Assembly (NCBI RefSeq): GCF_025847235.1
Contig: NZ_JAOZEW010000001.1
Location: 310,001-374,000 of the forward strand
DNA from: Flavobacterium shii
GTDB lineage: Bacteria > Bacteroidota > Bacteroidia > Flavobacteriales > Flavobacteriaceae
DNA length: 64,000 nt
Reading direction: 5' to 3'
Shown: positions 17,762 through 27,428 of the stretch, in pieces
Layout of the letters: every line of letters starts with the position of its first letter
Position numbering within the stretch: the first letter of the stretch is position 1
The notes under the pieces: model-generated
Databases searched by the model: none
The model's input: the letters and a program-made list of their open reading frames with translations, nothing else
What the model was told of the DNA's origin: nothing
Made by a program: the position numbers and the translations under genes

Positions 17762-19276
17762 ATGAGATTGAATAGGAATATCAAGAGAATCATTCTAGAT
17801 GTAATTTGTATGTTATATGTCTTTTTATTTGTGTACGCCGCCTCAAGTAAATTATTTGATTTTGAGAACTTCCGTGTACAATTAGGACAGTCACCCTTAT
17901 TGAGTGCATTTTCCGACTGGATTTCTCTACTTGTACCCATTATAGAACTCATAATTTGCGTGTTGCTTATTATTCCTAAATTTCGTTTTATTGGACTGTT
18001 CGCATCATATGGTTTAATGGTTATGTTCACTGCTTATATTTTCATAGTACTTCATTATACAGCTTTTGTACCTTGTTCTTGTGGAGGTGTTCTCGAAAAA
18101 TTGAATTGGACACAACATTTAATTTTCAATTGCATTTTTATCGCAATGGCAATATTGGCAATAATCCTATATTACTGCAAGGATGAATCAGTAAAAGATA
18201 AAGTAAAATCAAAAACACTTTTTTCAATATTTTTCATTACTACATTTTGTAGTATCGCTATAATAATTATCTTATTCTTAATGTCTGAGAATATCATCCA
18301 TTACCATAATAAATTAACCAGACGTTTTCCTCATACGCCGATTCAGACAACTAATAGCACCAATCTTAAACTTAATTCTTACTATATAGCAGGAGTTGAC
18401 AATCATAATATATACTTAGGAAATACTACAGCTCCTTTATTGATTACTGTACTGGACCGAGAACTACATCAAACCCAAAAAAAAGTTATCGATCTTGACC
18501 GAAAAGATCTTCCTTTTCAAGCAGTAAATATTATAGTACAAGCACCATATTTCTTTGTGGTGGATGGAAGAATACCATGTATTTATAGAGGTAATATAAA
18601 AGATTGGAAAGCCAAAATTAGAAAAAAGGGAGGAGAGTATTTTACAACGGCAGAGGCAATCGATTCTACTGCAATTGCAGTACGAACCCATTCCTCAATA
18701 AATGGCGAAAGTATTTTGGGTGTAATTAATTTAGTGGATACTACACAAACAATTTTAAATCCTCAAGTTCTAGAAAAACAATTTGATGGTGTATTTGATA
18801 CAGACGGTCAGCTACTGTATAGCACCGGTCTCAAAAGAATTATTTTCCTCTATGCCTACCGCAATCAATTTACAGTTGCAGATAATGATTTAAAAATTGA
18901 TTTTAGAGGAAACACCATTGATACTATAACACGCGCAAAACTGAATATTGTAAAAGTTGAGAAACACCGTCAACGAAAATTTGCAAAACCGCCTTTATTC
19001 GTTAATAAAAGTAGTGCCGTTTATAATGACCTTTTGTATGTCAATTCAGCAATTCCAGGACGATATGAAGAAGATGATATGTGGAAAAGTGCCAGCATAA
19101 TAGATGTTTATGATATCATTGGTAATCGATATCTGTTCAGTTTTTGCATCTATGATATAGAGGGCAAAAAAGTGAGAAATTTTGTTGTGTATGACAATAA
19201 ATTGTTTGCCTTGATAGGTAACCATATTGTTCGTTGTGACCTGGATAAAAAAATTATTTCTAAGTATAAAAAATAA
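17762..19276 (+). CDS. MauE/DoxX-type redox membrane protein with large C-terminal domain
   Basis: A 504-residue membrane protein. Five hydrophobic spans lie at about 10-28, 52-70, 73-97, 115-135 and 150-172. The first four match the MauE/DoxX family, with a CSCGG motif (Cys105, Cys107) at the membrane edge. MauE supports disulfide formation in periplasmic cysteine-rich partners. Residues about 190-504 are strand-rich (repeated VV.DGRIPCIYRGN, FDGVFDTDGQLLYS) and may form a propeller-like extracytoplasmic domain. The next gene encodes a four-cysteine secreted peptide, an obvious candidate substrate. The substrate link is inference. Confidence 0.75.
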   Translation: MRLNRNIKRIILDVICMLYVFLFVYAASSKLFDFENFRVQLGQSPLLSAFSDWISLLVPIIELIICVLLIIPKFRFIGLFASYGLMVMFTAYIFIVLHYTAFVPCSCGGVLEKLNWTQHLIFNCIFIAMAILAIILYYCKDESVKDKVKSKTLFSIFFITTFCSIAIIIILFLMSENIIHYHNKLTRRFPHTPIQTTNSTNLKLNSYYIAGVDNHNIYLGNTTAPLLITVLDRELHQTQKKVIDLDRKDLPFQAVNIIVQAPYFFVVDGRIPCIYRGNIKDWKAKIRKKGGEYFTTAEAIDSTAIAVRTHSSINGESILGVINLVDTTQTILNPQVLEKQFDGVFDTDGQLLYSTGLKRIIFLYAYRNQFTVADNDLKIDFRGNTIDTITRAKLNIVKVEKHRQRKFAKPPLFVNKSSAVYNDLLYVNSAIPGRYEEDDMWKSASIIDVYDIIGNRYLFSFCIYDIEGKKVRNFVVYDNKLFALIGNHIVRCDLDKKIISKYKK

Positions 19277-19368
19277 ATGAACTGTATTAAAAATCTATTG
19301 GCCAATAGCAGGGATCTGATCGAAAACCTGTAAAAAAGAGTAGATCATTAACTATAAATTTTATTATT

Positions 19369-19638
19369 ATGAAAACTAATTTTTTAAAATTCGTATTGCC
19401 AATGGCAGTAGTAGCACTTGGATTGACTAGTGCTATGAGTACTAACGCTATGGATAAAAGTAGCGAAGAATTGGCACCAATTATGGGATGGAAACATGTT
19501 TCTGGTCCGAACCCTTGTGAGAGAGTACAAGTATGTTCCAATTCAGGAAATTTTGACTGTACAACTCCGGATGGTGAGCAACTTTACGCCAAACCGATTT
19601 CAACATGTCTAACTCCTCTAAAAAGGAACGTACAATAG
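19369..19638 (+). CDS. DUF6520-type secreted four-cysteine peptide
   Basis: An 89-residue precursor. Residues 1-28 form a signal peptide (FLKFVLPMAVVALGLTSAM ... NA). The mature part of about 60 residues has four cysteines (NPCERVQVC, FDCTT, STCLT), enough for two disulfides. Small proteins of this kind (DUF6520) are found beside MauE-like genes in Bacteroidota. Role unknown: it may be a structural peptide, a signal or a toxin. It is 92 bp downstream of the MauE-like gene and ends in a strong terminator. Confidence 0.75.
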   Translation: MKTNFLKFVLPMAVVALGLTSAMSTNAMDKSSEELAPIMGWKHVSGPNPCERVQVCSNSGNFDCTTPDGEQLYAKPISTCLTPLKRNVQ

Positions 19639-19659
19639 TTGAGACTTTGGTGTAAATTT

Positions 19660-19695
19660 TGATGCCGTCTATTAATTAGACGGCATCATTTTTTA
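19660..19695 (+). terminator. Intrinsic terminator after the DUF6520 gene
   Basis: GATGCCGTCT and AGACGGCATC form a perfect 10-bp stem (11 bp with the flanking T/A) around a 7-base loop, followed by a run of T. It separates the rightward DUF6520 gene from the leftward S9 peptidase gene. Confidence 0.85.
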
Positions 19696-19713
19696 TTAGT
19701 CTAGGAAAGCTTT

Positions 19714-22332
19714 TTATTGAAATCCATTTTCCATCCAATCTTTTGGTTGGTCATTCTTTAAGTAATAACCAAACCATTGTTCAATACGTTCGTTGAGATC
19801 TTTTTGATTTTCTCGCTTTGATAAACTGTGACCTTCTTCAGGATAAACCAGTAGGATATGAGATCTATTAAGCCTTCGCAGAGCCAAATAAAACTCCATA
19901 CTTTGAAGGTAATGTATATGCCTGTCCTGCTCACCTGTCCATCCAAGTAAAGGGGTCTTAACGTTAGCTGCTTTTAAAACTGGTGAATTGTTCAAATAGC
20001 TATCCATATCTTCGAATAGCGATTTACCAATGCGCAATTGATCGTGTTCAGCACGATAAAAATCAGGTCTGCTAAAAGTGCTTCCTACGTAGAGATAACT
20101 ACTTACAAGGTCAGTCCATGCAGCGCCAGAAACGGCTGCTGCAAACCGGTCTGTCTGTGTTATAATCAGATCCGTCTGATATCCTCCAAATGAATGCCCA
20201 ATTAATCCAATCTTTTTTTGATCAACAAAACCTCTCGCAATAACTGCATCAACTGCTGATAAGACGCATTGGGTTGCCGACTGACCTACGTTCCCTTTTT
20301 CAAAAACCATATCGGGGAGAAAGACAAAATAGCCTTGTGTGGTAAGATTTGTAATATTGAAACCATCACTGGTATAAGAAGTAGGATTCACATAATTATT
20401 AAAGTATTGAAACTGTCTTTCGTATATATGCACCACCATTGGGTACTTAATCCCTTCTTGATATCCAGCTGGAAAATATAAAATACCTGATAATTTTTCA
20501 CCTCCAACAATAAAGCGAATAGGCTCGGTTTTACCCCAATAAAAATACTTTTGCTGGTTGTTCGTTTGGAAAACTTTTTCCGATGACTTCTGGTAAGACA
20601 TAAGTGTTGGAGCTACTTCATAACTCTGTTCTACATAAATATAACTATCACTATTGAGAGCTTTGGCAATCTGATTAATCCTTTTTGATTCCCATACCAA
20701 TTCTTTTTCTCCGGTTTTAAAAGTCCACTTAAAGAATCCGGATGCTCCTGAATTTTTATCCGCAGCATCAAGTAGAAGTCCTTTTTCTAATTGCAGGGAT
20801 ATACCCTTAGTTTCAATTTCATGTTCTGGGTAAATTGGGGCTTGTTTTAGGTTTTTAATTCGGTAGGTTCTTTCTATTTCTCTACCTCTTGTAAGGCGCT
20901 TTTTAATTTTACCATCCACTGATATTTGCCATAAATCATACTGATCGTACAGGACAATACAATTGTCCTGTACCGTCCACCCAGCATTTCCATAAGGAGT
21001 TGCTTCAATGGGTTTATCCTGATCCTGTCGAAAAAAAGACAGCGGTATTGAAGCAGTGATGTTGGCATGTGTGTCAGTATTTATATCATATATCCACCAG
21101 TTCCCTTCTTTTGGATAGGCTAAATATTTTCCATCAGGGGAAGGAATTGTTAGATTATCGCCAGAGTATTTTTCTAGAATTCGTTTTCTTTTTCCTAATT
21201 GTAGATTTACAATATACAAATCAAAAGGACCATCAAAATTACTTTGAGGTTCATAAGCTATAGGATCATAAATAAATGCATTTTTATAATCGCTACTGAG
21301 AAATCCTTTTGGAATTTCCCTGTCGGTAATTTGCACAAATCGGTTGCTTTTCACGAACCAGACTGCCATTTTATCCATAAGTGTATATTGTCCAACATAC
21401 TTTTTGTGATCAAAGAGGAGTTTATCGGTAGTATTCCAAACTTGTACAGCCTTGGAATCAATATTTGGATGGTGTTTTATATCTTCTTTTATCCAGAAAA
21501 AAATACAATCTCCATCATCCGATATTGTAAGGGATTGATACGTCTCATTTGAAATTTTCATATCTTCTGGAAAATTATGCTGTTTACGTGAATCAAAACA
21601 ATGTAGTCTACCGCTTACTACATTGTAACTAAAAAGTTGAGGAGCTTCTTCGATATTTTGTACAAAAGCAATTGTAGTACCACGCCAGTTCAAATTCTGA
21701 AATTTTCCTTTAGTGTCAGATAGTATATGATGGTTTTCCACCTTAGGTCCCAAAGTAAGATAGGCAATTTCATTACCCACTAAGGACTCTTTACAATAGA
21801 GTACACCGTTGCGATTGGGTTCAAGACGCCACTGGCTTACATTGGGTATTTCAAACTTCTTTTCTCCATTTAGATCCTGAACAACAAGTAGGTATTTATC
21901 ATTGGATTGTTTTAGCAGCATTAACAAAAACCGGTTGTTTCCAGAAAATGAAAAATCTTGAACATTTGCTATTTTTGTTAGTGTACCCTTCTTTAGATTA
22001 GTAACAGTAAGTGTATCATTTGCAATACATGCAAACTCTGACTCACCGTTAAAAGTTCCATCTTTCGCACTGGGAAAATTGTATGTGATGTTGCCTTTAG
22101 TACTTTTTACAAACAAGCTATCTTTCTTAGATTCATACATCAATAGATAACTTACCCATAGACCGTTATTTGATAATTTTCTTGTCAGGATTTTGCTCCA
22201 AAGATGATAATCGGCTTTGCTCAATGCACGTTTTGGTATTTCCTGCCCCCAAGAAGTAGTAGCCATTACCAAAACTATAAAGCATATAAAAAACCTTAAA
22301 AAGTTTTTGTGTCTTTTCAATGTATCTGACAT
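19714..22332 (-). CDS. S9-family serine peptidase (prolyl oligopeptidase type), exported
   Basis: About 872 residues from the ATG at 22332; a Met at 22356 would overlap susD and gives a less natural signal peptide. Residues about 10-30 are hydrophobic and end in TTSWGQ, a signal peptide. An N-terminal propeller-like region is followed by an alpha/beta hydrolase with the triad visible: GHSFGGY (Ser), TGEQDRH (Asp) and EEGHSL (His). It should cleave peptides in the periplasm, perhaps those imported by the SusC/SusD pair encoded just upstream. The stop of susD is 10 bp before this start, so the three genes form one operon (susC, susD, peptidase). Confidence 0.85.
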   Translation of the reverse strand: MSDTLKRHKNFLRFFICFIVLVMATTSWGQEIPKRALSKADYHLWSKILTRKLSNNGLWVSYLLMYESKKDSLFVKSTKGNITYNFPSAKDGTFNGESEFACIANDTLTVTNLKKGTLTKIANVQDFSFSGNNRFLLMLLKQSNDKYLLVVQDLNGEKKFEIPNVSQWRLEPNRNGVLYCKESLVGNEIAYLTLGPKVENHHILSDTKGKFQNLNWRGTTIAFVQNIEEAPQLFSYNVVSGRLHCFDSRKQHNFPEDMKISNETYQSLTISDDGDCIFFWIKEDIKHHPNIDSKAVQVWNTTDKLLFDHKKYVGQYTLMDKMAVWFVKSNRFVQITDREIPKGFLSSDYKNAFIYDPIAYEPQSNFDGPFDLYIVNLQLGKRKRILEKYSGDNLTIPSPDGKYLAYPKEGNWWIYDINTDTHANITASIPLSFFRQDQDKPIEATPYGNAGWTVQDNCIVLYDQYDLWQISVDGKIKKRLTRGREIERTYRIKNLKQAPIYPEHEIETKGISLQLEKGLLLDAADKNSGASGFFKWTFKTGEKELVWESKRINQIAKALNSDSYIYVEQSYEVAPTLMSYQKSSEKVFQTNNQQKYFYWGKTEPIRFIVGGEKLSGILYFPAGYQEGIKYPMVVHIYERQFQYFNNYVNPTSYTSDGFNITNLTTQGYFVFLPDMVFEKGNVGQSATQCVLSAVDAVIARGFVDQKKIGLIGHSFGGYQTDLIITQTDRFAAAVSGAAWTDLVSSYLYVGSTFSRPDFYRAEHDQLRIGKSLFEDMDSYLNNSPVLKAANVKTPLLGWTGEQDRHIHYLQSMEFYLALRRLNRSHILLVYPEEGHSLSKRENQKDLNERIEQWFGYYLKNDQPKDWMENGFQ

Positions 22333-22342
22333 GCATATTTGA

Positions 22343-23773
22343 TTAATATCCTGCATTTTGGGGAGCTAAATTTGGATTGAGTAATAGTTCCGATTCAGGA
22401 ATTGGTAATAAACGGTCTGTTGTTCCCCATTGCGGTTTCACTGATGATAATGTGGTATCTAACCGACCAGTTCTTTTTAAATCGAAAAAGCGATGTCCTA
22501 ATTCGGTAAAAAACTCCAAACGGCGTTCTAACAATACCTCTGTTATAATTTCTTCTGCGGTAGTAGCAGAAGTTTTATTTAACCCTGCTAAGTTTCTTGT
22601 TTTATCCAAATCTTCTTTTGCCCCAATAATATCACCCTGATGCGCACGTGCCTCAGCTCTTATGAGGTATTGTTCGGCTGTCCTCAGCACAATTGAATAC
22701 TCAACTGAAGAACCCGTATTAGTCTGTTCCTTATACTTATTTGCATGATACCATATACTTGTACCATCAGTGACTGCTTTTAACCAATTATCCTTACGTA
22801 AATCCTGAGTAGTAAAAACTTTGACTAGTTCATCGTTGATTGCTAATGATGATGGTGGACCTTGTGTAAAAACAAATGTTTCTGCCTCATGTGTATTCAT
22901 ACCATCAATTGCCGGCATCAATTGCCATATGGTTGCGGAACTTCCTTTAAGAAATACTGAACTAAGATCTGTAGGCCATACATACAAACCTGTCTGGTTC
23001 AATACAGAAGAAGAAGCATCTGAAGCTTCATCCCATTGTTGTAAATAGAGACATATTCGTGCCAATAAAGCCTGTGAAGTCCATTTGTTAGGACGAACCC
23101 GCTCTGTGCCTGTATATTCTTCCGGTAACAATTTACTTGCCTGTTCCAAGTCTTTTTTGATTAAATCATATACTTCATTCTCAGGCATTCGATGAACAAT
23201 ACTATTTTGCTTGTAATCTGTTGTTATGATGTAAGGAATATTTCCGAAAACATTAGTGAGATAAAAATGAATTAACCCCCGAACAAACAATGCTTCTCCC
23301 ATCAATTGATCTTTATCTTTTGCTTGGAGTGCATTAGATGCATTAACTCCTTCAATGATTGCATTAGCGGAATAGATTTGATTGTAACTGCTTGTCCATA
23401 ATTCTGAAATTTCTGTATCGGAAGCCAAGAGCGAGTTATTATAGAAATTAGCCTGACCGCTACCAGATACACCATAAAAGGTAAGTTCATCTGTATAAAG
23501 CCCAAGCTGACTTGAAATACCTGATGGCCCTCCAGTAAGTAAGCCGTTTTCGCGAATTTTAGTATATATGTCAACCATTGCTGCATTTGCTGTAGCTTTA
23601 TCTTCAAATACATCTTCAGCAGTTAGTTGTGAAGAAGGCAAATCTACATCAACAAAATTGTCGCATCCTGTTATAAAACAAGAAAGTATACTCCATATTA
23701 CGAATAAGAATATGGCTCTAACATTATAATTTTGGTGATGCCTAAGACCTTGGAATAATTTACTATTTTTCAT
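22343..23773 (-). CDS. RagB/SusD-family outer-membrane lipoprotein
   Basis: A 476-residue surface lipoprotein. An unusually long N-terminus leads to a lipobox (CFITGC), then the SusD pattern DNFVDVDLP, TPR-like helices (AEALFVRGLIHFYL-type segment), YLIRAEARAHQGD and the C-terminal ERRLEFFTELGHRFFDLKR. SusD proteins cap a TonB-dependent SusC barrel and bind its substrate. Located between susC and the peptidase gene; a peptide substrate is suggested by the peptidase, not by this sequence. Confidence 0.9.
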   Translation of the reverse strand: MKNSKLFQGLRHHQNYNVRAIFLFVIWSILSCFITGCDNFVDVDLPSSQLTAEDVFEDKATANAAMVDIYTKIRENGLLTGGPSGISSQLGLYTDELTFYGVSGSGQANFYNNSLLASDTEISELWTSSYNQIYSANAIIEGVNASNALQAKDKDQLMGEALFVRGLIHFYLTNVFGNIPYIITTDYKQNSIVHRMPENEVYDLIKKDLEQASKLLPEEYTGTERVRPNKWTSQALLARICLYLQQWDEASDASSSVLNQTGLYVWPTDLSSVFLKGSSATIWQLMPAIDGMNTHEAETFVFTQGPPSSLAINDELVKVFTTQDLRKDNWLKAVTDGTSIWYHANKYKEQTNTGSSVEYSIVLRTAEQYLIRAEARAHQGDIIGAKEDLDKTRNLAGLNKTSATTAEEIITEVLLERRLEFFTELGHRFFDLKRTGRLDTTLSSVKPQWGTTDRLLPIPESELLLNPNLAPQNAGY

Positions 23774-23790
23774 AAGGTTGTTTTTTGAGG

Positions 23791-26700
23791 TTAAAAAGTA
23801 ACTTGCAGACTTGTTGTGATAATACGCAATGGCGGTAAATATCCAGATGATCGAAACTCAGGGTCAATACCTTTATAAGGCGTTATGGTTAGTAAGTTCT
23901 GCGCTTGCAGACTAATCTTACAGAAGAATTTCTTAGTCCAGTCTCGAGGTAAATCGAAAGAGATTGACACATTCTTTAAACGGATAAAAGAGGCATCGCT
24001 TATTGCTGCATCGCTTTGAGAGTACCTTATACTTGCAGCTCTTTTCTCAGCATTATTATTACTATAAGATTGATAAGGACCTTCATCCCCCGTTTTTTGC
24101 CAATGATTAATGACAGCTTCGGGTTGGTTGACCATAGTACCCGGCATCGATGTTCTGAAATTTTCATTAAAATTCTGCTGCTTCACAAACTGAAACATAA
24201 AATCTAATTGCACATTTCCATATCGTATTTGATTTTGAAATCCGCCATAAAACTTTGGGCTAAGATTTTTAATAATCTTTTTATCATCTGCTGCTGATAA
24301 ATTCCCATCGTTGTTATAATCTTCAAATTGATAAGAACCTGTGGTTTGATTAAGTCCTGTATAATGATACACCTTTACGATATTAATGGGTTGACCAATT
24401 ACGTATTGGTTTTTATAGGATGAGCCTTCCAAACCAGGAAAGGACAGTAGTTCGCTTTTGGCACTGGTAATATTAAAATTACTAATCCAACTAAAATCTT
24501 TGCCCTGTACATTTACGGTACGAAGGCTAAATTCCATTCCACTATTTTGAACTTCGGCATCCAAATTGGCTCGTAACTCTGCGAATCCAGTTGTTCCCGG
24601 CAATGGTATTCCTACCAATTGACTTGAAGAGCGATTGCGATACCATGCTATTGTAGTGGATATTCGGTCATTCAAAAATCCCATCTCCAGAGCAGCTTCT
24701 AATTTTCGATTGGTTTCCCATCCAAAATTCGGATTATAAAGGCGGGTTGGCTGCAAGCCGCTAACCCCCTGATAAGTGTATCCCGAAGTACTATAGGTAT
24801 CCAAATATTGATAATCGCCAATCTGATCATTACCAGTGGTTCCATAACTAGTCCGTAATTTTCCAAAGCTTAAGAAATTTATATTTTGCTTTATGAAACT
24901 TTCGTCTCCAAAAAGCCATGCTGCACCAACTGCTCCGAATGTAGCAAATTGCCGACCGGGTCCGAAGCGGCTCGATCCATCCCTTCGACCTGTAAGATTT
25001 AAAATGTACTTTCCTTGCCAATTCAGATTTACACGCCCAAAAAATGCCTGATACTTGTACAATGTCTCGTCACTATTTAAAATAAGGTAGTTTGCTGCTG
25101 AAGCAGGATTTTCAATCAGGCTATTACTGGCAAAGCCTTCTGCGGCGCTAACTAACTGATTGCTTTTTTGTTGTTGGAAAGTCGCTCCGGCTAGCACTTC
25201 AATTTTTCCTTTACCAATTGTATAACCCCATCCCAGTTGTGGTTCTGCAATCCACGAATTACGATTAACTGTATTTGAAAATACGGCAGAAACTTCGCTT
25301 CCAAGTCCATATGCTGGATTGTAGGTCGTAGAAGGAAGTAAATTCATCTGACTTTGGCGAAGGTCTGTATAACCAAGGCTGGTCTTTGCGGTAAAGCCCA
25401 TTCCTAAATCATATGAGAGCAGAATATTAGCCAGAAAGTCATACGTTTGTCCTTTTATTTTCCCTTCAAGTTTTGCCAGAGGATTTTCAAATGTATTGTT
25501 CTCCCAATTTAGTTTTCCAGCGGAATCATAAAGTGATGGAGCATTAGGTACTAAAGTAATTGCATCACGTGTGAGATCTACTGAGGGTAGGTTATTAAAT
25601 TGCGCCGTATAGCCTGTAGTAAAAGTAACTTTGAACTTTTGGTCTAATGATTCATGGTTTAGATTAAAATGTCCATTGGCTTTGATGTAATCAAAATCTC
25701 CGGGATATACTGTAGTTTCTTTATTGTAATTTCCACTCAATAAAAACTGTGTTTGGGCTGAGCCACCCGATAGTGAGGACTGAATATTCGTGTAACTGGC
25801 TGTACCACCTATAAGCTGTTTCTGCCAGTTGGTGTTCCTATCCTGATTCCAAGTCCCATTAACATCATAAGCCTCCGCTGGATAGTCTGTAATGCCATCA
25901 TTAGCAAAAGCTTCTCTTCGCATTGCTAAATACTGTGGAGTATCCATAAGATCGATAAAATGTGCTACCTGTCCGTATCCGTTTGAATAGTTCGTACTAA
26001 ATGATGTTTTGCCTTCTCTTCCTTTTTTTGTGGTAATAAGAACAACACCGTTTGCACCGCGTGAACCATAAATAGCTGTAGCATCGGCATCTTTTAGAAC
26101 TTCGATGTTAGAAATATTCCCCGGATTAATACTATTAAGCGGACTATTTTGCGCAGGCATATTACCTGATGTATAAGAACTGCCAATCTCCTGTGAAGAG
26201 TAAGGAACACCATCAATGATATACAGGGGACTGTTACCATCAAGTCTCAAACTATTTTGTCCACGGATTTCAATATCAAAACCTCCACCCGGCATTCCAG
26301 TATTTTGAGTTATATTAACACCTGCCATACGACCTTGCATGGTAGCAAGAACATTAGTTACAGGCTGCTTTTCGATATCTTTTGAAGTTATTTTAGTAAT
26401 ACTTCCAGTACGCTCGCTATCTTTTACAGAGTAATAACCAGCATTGATAGTTACTTCCTGAAGGTCGGTTGCATCTTCCTTCATTTCCAGATTGATAATA
26501 GATTGTGAACCAATCGGAATTTCCACCGTTTTATACCCTATATAAGAGAAGACCAGTATATCTGTATTGGTAGCATTGATTGTGTATTTACCACTTAGAT
26601 CAGTAATGGTTGATATTGTAGATCCCTTTATTCCTACAGTGACTCCAGGCAAAGCACCGATACCATCAGTGATAGTACCGCTAATTTGCAACTGCTGCTG

Positions 26701-26817
26701 TGTGGGGGAATATTTTGTTGTGGGTTTAGCAAAGGTGTCTGGGCAGGTTAGATACATTGTTGAAATAAACGCATACCACAGAACCTCTCGACCCTTGCAA
26801 AATGAAAAATTTTTCAT
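23791..26817 (-). CDS. SusC/RagA-family TonB-linked outer-membrane receptor
   Basis: A 1008-residue TonB-dependent channel. A signal peptide (to about residue 30) is followed by a carboxypeptidase-regulatory-like domain (ISGTITDGIGALPGVTV, about 47-125), the plug (VTINAGYY, NVLATMQGRMAGVNI, LYIIDGVPYSS, IEVLKDADATAIYGSRG) and a beta-barrel ending in LQVTF. There is no STN domain, so no direct anti-sigma coupling. It imports its ligand across the outer membrane with TonB/ExbBD energy. First gene of the susC-susD-peptidase operon. Confidence 0.93.
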   Translation of the reverse strand: MKNFSFCKGREVLWYAFISTMYLTCPDTFAKPTTKYSPTQQQLQISGTITDGIGALPGVTVGIKGSTISTITDLSGKYTINATNTDILVFSYIGYKTVEIPIGSQSIINLEMKEDATDLQEVTINAGYYSVKDSERTGSITKITSKDIEKQPVTNVLATMQGRMAGVNITQNTGMPGGGFDIEIRGQNSLRLDGNSPLYIIDGVPYSSQEIGSSYTSGNMPAQNSPLNSINPGNISNIEVLKDADATAIYGSRGANGVVLITTKKGREGKTSFSTNYSNGYGQVAHFIDLMDTPQYLAMRREAFANDGITDYPAEAYDVNGTWNQDRNTNWQKQLIGGTASYTNIQSSLSGGSAQTQFLLSGNYNKETTVYPGDFDYIKANGHFNLNHESLDQKFKVTFTTGYTAQFNNLPSVDLTRDAITLVPNAPSLYDSAGKLNWENNTFENPLAKLEGKIKGQTYDFLANILLSYDLGMGFTAKTSLGYTDLRQSQMNLLPSTTYNPAYGLGSEVSAVFSNTVNRNSWIAEPQLGWGYTIGKGKIEVLAGATFQQQKSNQLVSAAEGFASNSLIENPASAANYLILNSDETLYKYQAFFGRVNLNWQGKYILNLTGRRDGSSRFGPGRQFATFGAVGAAWLFGDESFIKQNINFLSFGKLRTSYGTTGNDQIGDYQYLDTYSTSGYTYQGVSGLQPTRLYNPNFGWETNRKLEAALEMGFLNDRISTTIAWYRNRSSSQLVGIPLPGTTGFAELRANLDAEVQNSGMEFSLRTVNVQGKDFSWISNFNITSAKSELLSFPGLEGSSYKNQYVIGQPINIVKVYHYTGLNQTTGSYQFEDYNNDGNLSAADDKKIIKNLSPKFYGGFQNQIRYGNVQLDFMFQFVKQQNFNENFRTSMPGTMVNQPEAVINHWQKTGDEGPYQSYSNNNAEKRAASIRYSQSDAAISDASFIRLKNVSISFDLPRDWTKKFFCKISLQAQNLLTITPYKGIDPEFRSSGYLPPLRIITTSLQVTF

Positions 26818-26857
26818 AATTTTGGATAAGATTAATAAACAGAAGTTTTTTAATTAT

Positions 26858-26895
26858 GACTCTCTACTCTTGTTGCAAACTGTGGGTAGAGGGTC
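26858..26895 (-). promoter_or_regulatory. Inverted repeat in the susC leader
   Basis: GACTCTCTAC (26858-26867) and GTAGAGGGTC (26886-26895) pair with one mismatch about 40-80 bp upstream of susC. On the plus strand a run of eight T follows, so it could also terminate rightward transcription, but no rightward gene precedes it. A perfect 12-bp palindrome, AACTGTACAGTT, lies further upstream at 26965-26976. Confidence 0.35.
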
Positions 26896-27177
26896 TTTTT
26901 TTTGTGCAGTTTAGATTTAACATTACATTAAATCACTACATCCATTCCTTTTTTAATTGCCTGCAACTGTACAGTTACTAACTCAAAAATTAAAAAAGAC
27001 AGAGCAGGCATCAAAAAACAAACCAAGAGTTTTTTATATCATAAGCACACAAATTTAGTATTGGTTAAACAATAGCTAATTGCGAGACTTTGAAATTAAG
27101 GAAGTTATACGCGATGAATGAAAGCGGAGAATAGTCTATAAAAAATATAGAGGCGTGGGGTGTTCTCAGCTTACTAT

Positions 27178-27293
27178 GCATTAAAGGTACTGGAGACCTG
27201 CGCGCAAATAAGTGAGCCCACGCCAATATAAATATGGCGTGAACATTCACACTTATCGTCTTGCGCGCTCAAAAATTTCCAGTTTTTTAATGC
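27178..27293. repeat. 116-bp nested palindrome (folded repeat element)
   Basis: Five pairings nest in order: GCATTAAA with TTTAATGC (27178-27185/27286-27293), CTGGA with TCCAG (27190-27194/27278-27282), GCGCGCAA with TTGCGCGC (27200-27207/27261-27268), ATAAGTG with CACTTAT (27208-27214/27250-27256), and CACGCCA with TGGCGTG (27219-27225/27235-27241). The GC-rich arms stand out from the AT-rich surroundings. No ORF of interest is inside. It may be a repeat of the REP/MITE kind or a structured RNA. The rest of 26900-27374 shows nothing else. Confidence 0.6.
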
Positions 27294-27374
27294 AAGATTC
27301 AAAGCGAATGCTTCAAATATTTTTAAATGAAGTATCGCAAATTTAACAATTCTATTCAAAAGTATAGAAAAAAT

Positions 27375-27400
27375 TTATGTAATGCAAATGCATTACATAA
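27375..27400. promoter_or_regulatory. Perfect 26-bp palindrome upstream of an XRE gene
   Basis: Twelve-base arms TTATGTAATGCA and TGCATTACATAA are separated by AA and lie 28 bp before the ATG at 27429. This is what an autoregulated XRE protein would bind. Confidence 0.6.
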
Positions 27401-27428
27401 AAATCATCAAAAAAAAGAAACTTGCTGT

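Noticed and set aside
26940..27012. A-rich and T-rich arms as a second terminator upstream of susC
   Set aside because: The possible stems (CTTTTTTAATT with AATTAAAAAAG, and GCCTGC with GCAGGC) cross each other and cannot form one hairpin.
27327..27428. N-terminal extension of the XRE regulator
   Set aside because: It is translated from the 26-bp palindrome and flanking AT-rich DNA; the ATG at 27429 fits the domain start.
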